A stretch of DNA of 64,000 nt from Parabacteroides gordonii MS-1 = DSM 23371. Lineage in GTDB: Bacteria; Bacteroidota; Bacteroidia; Bacteroidales; Tannerellaceae. The stretch is taken from contig NZ_KQ033919.1 in NCBI RefSeq assembly GCF_000969825.1, forward strand, positions 2,159,088 through 2,223,087. The letters are read 5' to 3'. The notes beneath the pieces were generated by a model that saw only the letters and a program-made list of their open reading frames with translations, was not told the origin of the DNA and searched no databases. The translations under genes and the position numbers were made by a program. Shown here one piece after another: positions 56,409 to 64,000 of this stretch. Numbering within the stretch: the first letter of the stretch is position 1; each line of letters begins with the position of its first letter.

Positions 56409-57944
56409 ATGAAAAAAATATTTTTATCAATAGCCATAATATCATCGCTCTTCATAGGAGGATGTACATCTTTGGATATGAAGCCAATCAGTTCCATATC
56501 AGATGCGAATTACTGGAAATCGGCTGACCAGTTCGATGCTTTCATGACCGGATTGCACACTCGCTTCAGAGAACATGCCTATAATTTCTTCCTTTTAGGG
56601 GAAGCACGAAGCGACGTTTTTGGTGATTTACCATTCGGAGGTGAAGCTTCACAGGGCATGGAGCGCTTTCCGTATAATACTTTAAACGAAGAAAACCCGG
56701 GTATTTCTAATTACGGTAAATTCTATGAGAATATCAATCAGTTAAATCTAATGATACTTCGTTCCAGTGAAACTGAAATATTGACCGAAGAACAGAAAAA
56801 CTATTACCTTGGGCAAGCTTATGGTATACGGGCATTCTATTATTTCCATATTTTACGGTCATGGGGAGACGCAGTCATTACAACTGAACCAACATTTACA
56901 GTAGATGTTTCCAATATGGCAAAAGAAGCATCTCCGGCAGCCGATGTAATGACACAAATAAAAGCAGATATTGAAGCTTCTATAAATGCATTTGGTTCGG
57001 ATTATACCATCAAAGGACAAAAAAGCATGTGGTCAAAAGCGGCGACATTAATGTTAAAAGGCGAAGTATATCTTTGGTCTGGAAAACAAATGGGAGGAGG
57101 TAATGGAGATGCAACCGTTGCCAAAAGTGCCTTGACAGATATACAGAACAATGTTTCTTCACTTGGTTTGATGGAAAAATTCAGTGACATTTTTGCCTAT
57201 ACAGAGAAAGGAAATAAAGAAATCATTTTTGCTTTCCGGAATCAACTCAAAGAATATGATTTGTGGAATGGTTCTTTTGGCGGTAGTTTTCTCCCCCAAA
57301 GAAACTACTTATCCACCTATTACGATGCTGCAACCGGAGAAAAATTCGACCTGACAAAAGAAAACAGATTAGGCCTGATCCGTCTGGGTATTAAAAAAGA
57401 CAATATGGATAGATATGACGATAAAGACAGCCGCAAACTAGCAACATTGAAAGGTGCTTACAATAAACTGGAAGATGGAACACTGGATCTTATAGGCGTA
57501 TTTAATTATAAATACCAGGGAGTACAGGATGCTGGTGACAGCCGCTCTTTATGTGATGATTATCCTATATACCGCTATGCAGACCTTTTGCTTATGCTGG
57601 CAGAGGCAAAAGCAATGTTGGGAGAAAGTCCGGCAGAAGAAATAAATGCGATACGTCAACGGGCTTATGGGGAAAACTACGATAGTGAAACAATCGGTTT
57701 CCCCAATCAACCGAATGATAAAGATATCAACGAAACTATTTTAGAAGAGCGTTTTAAAGAATTTATCATGGAAGGCAAACGCTGGTATGATTTGCGCCGT
57801 TTTGGTAATGAATATGTATTCGAACATACATTGGCAGAAAATGGAAATACTGACAAGTTATTATGGCCGATCGATAAAACGACGCTGACCAACAACCCTG
57901 CCTTGAACCAAACTCCAGGTTATAAAGTTGCAGGAGCAAAATAA
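56409..57944 (+). CDS. nanU: SusD-type lipoprotein, NanU-like (sialic acid binding)
   Basis: A 511-residue lipoprotein (IGGC, Cys19). SusD segments: QAYGIRAFYYFHILRSWGDAV, PIYRYADLLLMLAEAKAMLG, and EERFKEFIMEGKRWYDLRRFG. It is 24 bases after the NanO gene. In Tannerella and B. fragilis the equivalent NanU binds free sialic acid; here that is inferred from position. Confidence 0.85.
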   Translation: MKKIFLSIAIISSLFIGGCTSLDMKPISSISDANYWKSADQFDAFMTGLHTRFREHAYNFFLLGEARSDVFGDLPFGGEASQGMERFPYNTLNEENPGISNYGKFYENINQLNLMILRSSETEILTEEQKNYYLGQAYGIRAFYYFHILRSWGDAVITTEPTFTVDVSNMAKEASPAADVMTQIKADIEASINAFGSDYTIKGQKSMWSKAATLMLKGEVYLWSGKQMGGGNGDATVAKSALTDIQNNVSSLGLMEKFSDIFAYTEKGNKEIIFAFRNQLKEYDLWNGSFGGSFLPQRNYLSTYYDAATGEKFDLTKENRLGLIRLGIKKDNMDRYDDKDSRKLATLKGAYNKLEDGTLDLIGVFNYKYQGVQDAGDSRSLCDDYPIYRYADLLLMLAEAKAMLGESPAEEINAIRQRAYGENYDSETIGFPNQPNDKDINETILEERFKEFIMEGKRWYDLRRFGNEYVFEHTLAENGNTDKLLWPIDKTTLTNNPALNQTPGYKVAGAK

Positions 57945-57963
57945 ATTTAGAAATAATCTTGAG

Positions 57964-58019
57964 TTCCAAAGAAGGATTGTTGTATATAAAGCAACTTTCC
58001 TTCTTTGGAATTTTATTTT
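57964..58019 (+). terminator. Terminator between NanU and the lyase gene
   Basis: Exact 13-bp arms ttccaaagaagga (57964-57976) and tccttctttggaa (57998-58010), 21-base loop, followed by TTTTATTTT. It closes the SusCD transcript. A separate promoter precedes the lyase gene. Confidence 0.8.
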
Positions 58020-58134
58020 CCTCCAACCAAGACTGTTTCCACAAATTTCCACACATCTAACATAGTTGAAAACAAATTCCACTTATTAGGAAAATATTTC
58101 TCAAATCACTATCCATTTATTAAAATATTTTATT

Positions 58135-58142
58135 TATATTTG
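58135..58142 (+). promoter_or_regulatory. -7 box of the nanA operon
   Basis: TATATTTG, 49 bases before the ATG. The surrounding sequence ATTAAAATA-TTTATTTATATTTGC, then GTATTTAAA, is nearly the same as at 52871-52910, so both promoters may share control. Confidence 0.6.
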
Positions 58143-58191
58143 CCATGTATTTAAAATACAGTATATAATAACTACTAAAATACTACGTACC

Positions 58192-59109
58192 ATGGAAAGA
58201 ATTAAAGGTCTTATCGATGCTCCTTTTACTCCGTTTTATGAAAATGGAGAAGTGAATTACGAACCCATTGAAGCTTATGCCAAGCTACTTGTTAAGAACG
58301 GATTGAAAGGCGTTTTCATTAACGGATCATCCGGCGAAGGATATATGCTGAATGAAGAAGAACGCATGAAACTGGCTGAAAGATGGGTGGAAGTTGCACC
58401 TAAAGGATTCAAAGTTATCGTGCATGTCGGAAGTACCTGCGTGAAGACAAGCCGCAATCTGGCTGCTCATGCTCAAAAGATCGGTGCGTGGGGTATCGGT
58501 GCGATGGCTTCTCCTTTTCCTAAGGTGAACCGTGTGGAAGAGCTGGTAAAATATTGCGAAGAAATTGCCTGCGGTGCACCGGAACTACCTTTCTATTATT
58601 ATCATATCCCGGCATTCAACGGGGCATTCCTTTCTATGGTTGATTTTCTGAAAGCGGTGGACGGACGCATTCCAAACTTTGCCGGCATTAAATATACGTA
58701 CGAAAGCCTGTATGAATACAATCAGTGCAGATTGTATAAAGAAGGTAAATTCGATATGCTTCACGGACAGGACGAAACAATTCTACCATGCCTGGCTATG
58801 GGCGGAGCACAAGGCGGTATCGGCGGAACCACCAACTATAACGGAAAAGAACTGGTAGGAATTATCGAAGCATGGGAAGCCGGCGACCTGGAAACAGCCC
58901 GCGAAAAACAGAACTTCTCACAAGAGGTAATCAACGTTATTTGCCATTACCGCGGAAATATCGTAGGGGGAAAGCGCATCATGAAACTGATCGGTCTCGA
59001 CCTCGGTAAAAACCGTACTCCGTTCCAGAACATGACAGATGCCGAAGAGGTAGCCATGAAAGCAGAATTGGAAGCCATCAATTTCTTTGAAAGATGTAAC
59101 AAATTCTAA
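58192..59109 (+). CDS. nanA: N-acetylneuraminate lyase
   Basis: A 305-residue class I aldolase splitting N-acetylneuraminate into ManNAc and pyruvate in the cytoplasm. It has the DHDPS/NAL fold with NGSSGEG (pyruvate carboxylate binding), Tyr137 in FYYYHIP and the Schiff-base Lys167 in AGIKYT, at or near the positions known in E. coli NanA (Tyr137 and Lys165). Length fits the family. It begins its own unit and is 6 bases before the epimerase gene. Confidence 0.93.
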   Translation: MERIKGLIDAPFTPFYENGEVNYEPIEAYAKLLVKNGLKGVFINGSSGEGYMLNEEERMKLAERWVEVAPKGFKVIVHVGSTCVKTSRNLAAHAQKIGAWGIGAMASPFPKVNRVEELVKYCEEIACGAPELPFYYYHIPAFNGAFLSMVDFLKAVDGRIPNFAGIKYTYESLYEYNQCRLYKEGKFDMLHGQDETILPCLAMGGAQGGIGGTTNYNGKELVGIIEAWEAGDLETAREKQNFSQEVINVICHYRGNIVGGKRIMKLIGLDLGKNRTPFQNMTDAEEVAMKAELEAINFFERCNKF

Positions 59110-59115
59110 GGCCTT

Positions 59116-60318
59116 ATGGATGCAAAGACAAATATAAACCAACCGGCTGATTACCTGGGTTACTGGGGAGACGTCTATAAAAACGACTTCTTGAACGATA
59201 TCATGCCTTTCTGGCTGAAATACGGTATCGATAAGGAGAACGGAGGATATTTTACCTGCCTGAACAGGGATGGCTCACTGATGGATTCAAACAAGTCTGT
59301 CTGGTTTCAGGGACGGTTCGCTTTTATACTGGCATATGCCTACAATAATATAGAGAAACGCGAAGAATGGTTGCAGGCATGTAAAAACGGGATCGATTTC
59401 ATCGAGAAATACTGTTTCGACACCGACGGACGCATGTTCTACGAAGTAACGGCAACCGGTGTTCCGGTACGCAAAAGAAGATATGTATTCTCTGAAACAT
59501 TTGCTGCCATTGCCATGGCTCAATACTCGATCGCTTCGAGTGATAAGAGTTATGCAGAAAAAGCGGTTAAACTGTTCAAGCAGGTTCTTCATTATAAAAA
59601 TACACCGGGACTGCTGGAACCTAAATTCAGGGAAGGTTTCATAGCCAAAGGACATTCCCTTTGTATGATCCTGATCGATACGGCCGCACGTATCCGGGAA
59701 GCGATCGACGACGAAGTCCTGAACCGACAGATAGACGAATCGATCAGCGAACTTCGACGAGACTTCATGAAGCCGGAGTTTAAGACAATCCTCGAGACGG
59801 TAGGCCCGAATGGCGAATTCATCGACTCGATTCCGGGACGTACCATCAATCCGGGCCATTCCATCGAAACAGCCTGGTTCATTCTGGAAGAAGCCAAATA
59901 CAGGAACTGGGATCCGGAGCTGAAGCAGATGGGGTTAACCATCCTCGACTGGGCCTGGGAATGGGGTTGGGACAAGACCTACGGTGGAATCACTTATTTC
60001 AGAGACTGCAAGAACCTTCCTCAGCAGGAATACTGGCATGATATGAAATTCTGGTGGCCCCAGTGCGAAGCCATTATCGCCACATTATATGCTTATGAAG
60101 CTACCGGCGACAGCAAGTATCTTGAAATGCACCAAATGATCAACGAATATACCTACGCCCGTTTCCCGGACAGAGAATATGGCGAATGGTACGGCTATTT
60201 CCATTACGACGGAACACTGTCGCAGCCGGCCAAAGGTAATATGTATAAAGGCCCGTTCCACATCCCCCGGATGCTTCTCAAATGTAATTTGCTTTGTAAA
60301 GAAATTCTTTCAAAATAA
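59116..60318 (+). CDS. nanE: N-acylglucosamine 2-epimerase (AGE family)
   Basis: A 400-residue (alpha/alpha)6-barrel enzyme interconverting ManNAc and GlcNAc, the step after the lyase. Family segments: NRDGSLMDSNKSVWFQGRF, RTINPGHSIETAWF (conserved histidine) and WHDMKFWWPQCEA. It is the AGE/renin-binding-protein type as in B. fragilis, not the ManNAc-6-P epimerase of enterobacteria that shares the name. GlcNAc would then enter amino-sugar metabolism through a kinase outside this window. Confidence 0.92.
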   Translation: MDAKTNINQPADYLGYWGDVYKNDFLNDIMPFWLKYGIDKENGGYFTCLNRDGSLMDSNKSVWFQGRFAFILAYAYNNIEKREEWLQACKNGIDFIEKYCFDTDGRMFYEVTATGVPVRKRRYVFSETFAAIAMAQYSIASSDKSYAEKAVKLFKQVLHYKNTPGLLEPKFREGFIAKGHSLCMILIDTAARIREAIDDEVLNRQIDESISELRRDFMKPEFKTILETVGPNGEFIDSIPGRTINPGHSIETAWFILEEAKYRNWDPELKQMGLTILDWAWEWGWDKTYGGITYFRDCKNLPQQEYWHDMKFWWPQCEAIIATLYAYEATGDSKYLEMHQMINEYTYARFPDREYGEWYGYFHYDGTLSQPAKGNMYKGPFHIPRMLLKCNLLCKEILSK

Positions 60319-60363
60319 AAACCTACACCAAACTTTGTTTTTCCCTATCCAACAATAAACGAT

Positions 60364-61608
60364 ATGAATAATAAAAAAATCTATCCCTGGGTAGTTGTCG
60401 GTCTGTTATGGGGCGTAGCCTTACTGAACTATATGGATCGCCAAATGCTCTCTACCATGAAAGATGCGATGATGATCGACATCACCGAACTGGAATCGGC
60501 GGCAAATTTCGGCCGCCTGATGGCCGTATTCCTCTGGATTTACGGATTCATGAGTCCTGTAGCAGGAATGATTGCCGACAGGGTAAACCGCAAGTGGCTG
60601 ATCGTAGGAAGCCTGTTCGTCTGGTCGTTCGTTACGCTGATGATGGGTTATTGCACTACCTTCAACCAGATCTATTTCCTCCGTGCCCTGATGGGGGTAA
60701 GCGAAGCTTTATATATCCCTGCCGGATTATCATTGATCACCGATTATCACCAGGGAAAGACCCGTTCGCTGGCCGTAGGTATCCACATGACCGGACTTTA
60801 CACCGGGCAGGCTCTGGGCGGTTTCGGTGCGACAGTAGCAAGCGCTTTCACCTGGGAAACGACCTTCCATTGGTTTGGGATTGTCGGAATAGCATACAGC
60901 GTGATCCTGATCCTGTTCCTGAAAGATAAGAAAGATCATATCGTCCATAAGATAAAAGAAGTAGGAGCTGCCGTAGAGAACCCGGTCAAAGGTGCTCTCA
61001 AAGGAATGGGAATGTTGTTTACGAACATTTCCTTCTGGATCATCCTGCTCTACTTCGCAACACCGAGTTTACCGGGTTGGGCTACCAAGAACTGGCTACC
61101 TACATTGTTCTCGGAAAACCTGTCGATCGATATGTCTGAAGCCGGCCCGCTATCGACAATTACGATCGCCTTGTCTTCATTCATCGGGGTTATTGTGGGC
61201 GGTATCTTATCAGACAAATGGATACAGACAAACGTCCGGGGACGCGTTTACACGGGAGCCATCGGACTGGCGTTGACCATTCCATCGTTATTATTGCTCG
61301 GTTTCGGGCATAACTTCCTGATGATTGTCGGCGGTGGTCTTTGCTTCGGTATCGGTTTCGGTATCTTCGATGCCAACAATATGCCGATCCTATGCCAGTT
61401 CATTTCACCACGTTACCGTGCTACAGCTTACGGTATCATGAATATGACCGGAGTATTTGCCGGGGCAGCCATCACAGATCTCTTAGGCAGATCGACAGAT
61501 GCCGGTAATCTCGGACACGACTTTGCGATGCTGGCAGGACTCGTGGCGATCGCCCTGATCATTCAGATCTGTTTCCTTCGTCCCAAAGTGGCTAATATGA
61601 CGGATTAA
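60364..61608 (+). CDS. nanT: MFS transporter, probable sialic acid permease
   Basis: A 414-residue major facilitator with 12 helices: LLNYMDRQMLS in helix 1, GMIADRVNRKWLIVG between helices 2 and 3, and a repeat GGILSDKWIQ in the second half. It resembles the anion:cation symporter group. Sandwiched between the epimerase and sialidase genes, it most likely brings sialate across the inner membrane by proton symport. Substrate is inferred from context. Confidence 0.85.
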   Translation: MNNKKIYPWVVVGLLWGVALLNYMDRQMLSTMKDAMMIDITELESAANFGRLMAVFLWIYGFMSPVAGMIADRVNRKWLIVGSLFVWSFVTLMMGYCTTFNQIYFLRALMGVSEALYIPAGLSLITDYHQGKTRSLAVGIHMTGLYTGQALGGFGATVASAFTWETTFHWFGIVGIAYSVILILFLKDKKDHIVHKIKEVGAAVENPVKGALKGMGMLFTNISFWIILLYFATPSLPGWATKNWLPTLFSENLSIDMSEAGPLSTITIALSSFIGVIVGGILSDKWIQTNVRGRVYTGAIGLALTIPSLLLLGFGHNFLMIVGGGLCFGIGFGIFDANNMPILCQFISPRYRATAYGIMNMTGVFAGAAITDLLGRSTDAGNLGHDFAMLAGLVAIALIIQICFLRPKVANMTD

Positions 61609-61639
61609 TTTTAACAAACAACACAATAGAACAATTATC

Positions 61640-63265
61640 ATGAAGAAAAGCATCTTTTATCTCTGTCTTCTATTCATCGCACAAACCGCCTTTGCAGCAG
61701 ACAGCTTGTACGTAAGGGAACAGCAGATTCCTATTCTGATCGACCGTACAGACAATGTGCTGTTGGAAATGCGTATTCCCGCACAGAAGGGGGATGTATT
61801 AAATAAGTTCACCCTACAGTTCGGTAACGAGACAAACCTGTCGGACATCAAAGCGATCCGGTTATTTTATAGCGGAACGGAAGCGCCGGCAAGAGAAGGC
61901 ACGCATTTCAACCCGGTTACTTATGTGACAAGTTTCACACCGGGAAAGACACGCGTAGCCAATCCTTCTTATTCCGTAAAACAGGATGAAGTGACCGCAC
62001 CGGCAAACACCATCACACTGACTTCCAAACAGCCAATGGTAAAAGGGCCGAATTACTTTTGGGTAAGTATCGAAATGAAACCTGAAACGTCTTTACTATC
62101 GAGAGTGTCCTTCACAATGCCCGAAGCAGTCATCAACAATAAACCGGCTGCAATAGCCTGGAAAGGGAAAGCAGAGGCTCCCCGTCGCGTCGGTGTAGGA
62201 GTACGCCAGGCAGGTGACGACGGTTCTGCCGCTTTCCGCATCCCGGGAATGGTTACTACCAATAACGGAACTCTTCTGGGGGTATACGACATCCGCTACA
62301 ACAGCAGCGTCGACCTTCAGGAAATGGTCGATATAGGCGTAAGCCGCAGCACCGACAAAGGACAAACCTGGGAACCGATGCAGGTAGCCATGACATTCGG
62401 TGAAACCGGCGGTTTACCCCATGCCCAGAACGGCGTAGGCGACCCGTCCATCCTTGTGGATGAAAAGACAAACACGATCTGGATCGTTGCCGCCTGGACA
62501 CACGGAATGGGTAACGGACGTGCCTGGTGGAACTCGATGCCGGGTATGACTCCCGATGAAACGGCCCAATTAGTGCTGGTAAAGAGTGAAGACGACGGTA
62601 AGACATGGAGCGAACCGATCAACATCACTTCACAGGTAAAAGACCCTTCGTGGTACTTCCTGCTGCAAGGGCCGGGACGCGGTATCACTATGCAGGACGG
62701 TACACTGGTATTTCCGATTCAATTCATTGATGCGACACGCATTCCCAACGCAGGGGTAATGTACAGCAAAGACCGCGGCAAAACATGGCATATCCATAAC
62801 CTGGCCCGCACCAACACGACCGAAGCGCAAGTGGCAGAGGTAGAACCGGGAGTGTTAATGCTCAACATGCGTGATAACCGTGGCGGCAGCCGTGCCGTGG
62901 CAACGACCAAAGACCTGGGCAAAACATGGACGGAGCACCCTTCCAGCCGTAGCGCGCTTCCCGAACCGGTATGTATGGCCAGTCTCATCAAGGTAGATGC
63001 CGATGACAACATCACCGGAAAGAAACTATTATTATTCTCCAACCCAAACACAACGAAAGGACGTAACCATATCACGATCAAAGCCAGTCTCGACGGAGGT
63101 CTGACCTGGCCGGCAGAACATCAGGTATTACTCGACGAAGCCGAAGGATGGGGTTACACTTGTTTGTCTATGATTGATAAGGAAACTGTCGGTATCTTCT
63201 ATGAATCGAGTGTGGCACACATGACTTTCCAGGCGATCAAGATCTCCGACCTTATTAAAGAATAA
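61640..63265 (+). CDS. nanH: GH33 exo-alpha-sialidase
   Basis: 541 residues with a signal peptide (AQTAFA, residue about 20). An N-terminal beta-domain (residues about 25-180), usual in Bacteroidales sialidases, comes before the six-bladed propeller. FRIP is at 199-202 and supplies the first active-site arginine. Five Asp boxes are visible: STDKGQTWE, SEDDGKTWSE, SKDRGKTWH, TKDLGKTWTE and SLDGGLTWP. It releases terminal sialic acid from host glycans, feeding the lyase pathway encoded upstream. It is 31 bases after the MFS gene and 2 bases before the hexosaminidase. Confidence 0.95.
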   Translation: MKKSIFYLCLLFIAQTAFAADSLYVREQQIPILIDRTDNVLLEMRIPAQKGDVLNKFTLQFGNETNLSDIKAIRLFYSGTEAPAREGTHFNPVTYVTSFTPGKTRVANPSYSVKQDEVTAPANTITLTSKQPMVKGPNYFWVSIEMKPETSLLSRVSFTMPEAVINNKPAAIAWKGKAEAPRRVGVGVRQAGDDGSAAFRIPGMVTTNNGTLLGVYDIRYNSSVDLQEMVDIGVSRSTDKGQTWEPMQVAMTFGETGGLPHAQNGVGDPSILVDEKTNTIWIVAAWTHGMGNGRAWWNSMPGMTPDETAQLVLVKSEDDGKTWSEPINITSQVKDPSWYFLLQGPGRGITMQDGTLVFPIQFIDATRIPNAGVMYSKDRGKTWHIHNLARTNTTEAQVAEVEPGVLMLNMRDNRGGSRAVATTKDLGKTWTEHPSSRSALPEPVCMASLIKVDADDNITGKKLLLFSNPNTTKGRNHITIKASLDGGLTWPAEHQVLLDEAEGWGYTCLSMIDKETVGIFYESSVAHMTFQAIKISDLIKE

Positions 63266-63267
63266 GG

Positions 63268-64000
63268 ATGAAACACAAACTGTTCATAACACTTATACTC
63301 TGTTTATGGCTACCGGCGGTCTATGCTGCCGGTAGTCTGAACTTACTCCCCTGGCCGCAGCAGGTGGACTGGACAAAGCAAACATTCTCCGGAAAAGATA
63401 TTTCGGTATCACTGGCTGGCGAAACCCGACAAATGGTTACCGACTGGTTGCAGGAAAGCAATATCAAAGTAAATCCCGCCAGCAAAAGGACTTTCCGGGT
63501 AACATTGGTGGAAAATCTGCCGGAAGCAGCCATCAACCAGAACGAAGCCTACAAACTACAGGTTTCATCGCAGGGTATCTCTATTGAAGCAACAACGGAA
63601 CAGGGTGTTTACTGGGCCATCCAAACCCTTCGGCAGTTGACGGAGAAGAAAGGCGACAGATCATACATCACCGGATGCCGAATTACCGACTGGCCTGCTT
63701 TCCGTATCCGCGGTCTGATGCAGGACGTAGGGCGCTCTTACATCTCGATGGAAGAGCTGAAACGCGAAATAGCCATGCTGGCACGTTATAAGATCAACGT
63801 ATTCCACTGGCACCTCACCGAAAACCAGTCATGGCGACTGGAAAGCAAGATCTTCCCGATGATCAACGACAGTATCAATACCACCCGTATGCCGGGCAAG
63901 TATTACACACTGGAAGAAGCCAGGGAACTGGTTGAATTCTGCAAACAACATCAGGTATTACTTATCCCCGAGCTGGACATGCCGGGACACAGCGCCGCTT
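63268..64000 (+). CDS. GH20 beta-N-acetylhexosaminidase (3' end cut by window)
   Basis: The first 244 codons or so of a GH20 enzyme. ATG at 63268, 2 bases after the sialidase stop; signal peptide to about residue 20 (LPAVYAAG). The GH20 N-terminal beta-alpha domain is followed by the barrel with FRIRGLMQDVGRSYIS, the conserved YKINVFHWHLTENQSWRLE, and LIPELDMPGHS. The catalytic Asp-Glu pair lies beyond the window. It removes GlcNAc or GalNAc after sialidase action, for example from mucin. Confidence 0.93.
   Translation, partial: MKHKLFITLILCLWLPAVYAAGSLNLLPWPQQVDWTKQTFSGKDISVSLAGETRQMVTDWLQESNIKVNPASKRTFRVTLVENLPEAAINQNEAYKLQVSSQGISIEATTEQGVYWAIQTLRQLTEKKGDRSYITGCRITDWPAFRIRGLMQDVGRSYISMEELKREIAMLARYKINVFHWHLTENQSWRLESKIFPMINDSINTTRMPGKYYTLEEARELVEFCKQHQVLLIPELDMPGHSAA

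Overview
The window is a stretch of Bacteroidales chromosome, most likely Parabacteroides or a close Bacteroides relative. It holds three SusC/SusD outer-membrane pairs, ECF sigma/FecR pairs, many lipoproteins and AT-rich TAnnTTTG-type -7 boxes, and ribosome binding sites are mostly not recognisable. The genus is inferred from gene content, not from a marker gene. I found no rRNA, tRNA or CRISPR.

Layout. (1) 1-8.4 kb, + strand: the end of an HU-like DNA-binding gene, an ECF sigma factor, a tripartite RND efflux pump, and a LytS/LytTR two-component pair. (2) 8.6-23.1 kb, +: FecR anti-sigma factor, SusC with STN domain, SusD, a serine-type sulfatase, a GH95 alpha-L-fucosidase, a Tat-exported phosphodiesterase/pyrophosphatase-like enzyme and a GH2 beta-galactosidase. 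This looks like a locus for sulfated, fucosylated, galactose-containing host glycans such as mucin O-glycans. Its only apparent sigma factor is separated from FecR by the efflux/regulatory genes. (3) 23.8-28.3 kb: an Rpn-family nuclease/transposase-like gene, then on - a DUF389 membrane protein and an S46 dipeptidyl-peptidase (DPP7 type). (4) 28.46-30.95 kb: a complete group II intron with its reverse transcriptase/maturase/HNH protein, sitting in the leader of an orphan sensor histidine kinase (30.96-33.03 kb). (5) 33.0-38.6 kb: on -, a polysaccharide flippase and ruvB; then four 22-bp palindromic repeats, a barrel-type lipoprotein and a two-gene ABC exporter on +. (6) 38.7-51.2 kb, -: ECF sigma, FecR, SusC (STN), SusD, two tandem SusE-like binding lipoproteins, GH76 and GH92, an alpha-mannan utilisation locus. 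A strong terminator-like hairpin lies between the binding proteins and the two mannosidases. (7) 51.5-64 kb, +: a sialic-acid locus with a ROK-family regulator, SusC/SusD (NanO/NanU-like), N-acetylneuraminate lyase, AGE-type epimerase, MFS transporter, GH33 sialidase and the start of a GH20 hexosaminidase that runs off the window.

How it works together. The three loci form a host/yeast glycan foraging region. Sialidase and hexosaminidase trim sialylated chains, NanO/NanU import sialate, and the lyase and epimerase turn it into ManNAc and then GlcNAc. The fucosidase, sulfatase and galactosidase act on what remains. GH76 and GH92 act on alpha-mannan.

The most notable new signal is a 29-bp sequence present twice in opposite orientation, once upstream of the ROK regulator and once upstream of the SusC gene it adjoins. 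It contains a dyad and is the best candidate operator of a ROK-controlled sialic-acid regulon. Other highlights are the intron in a kinase leader, the 4 x 22 bp repeat beside ruvB, the sigma/FecR pair split by an efflux module, and hairpins that seem to divide surface modules from enzyme modules.
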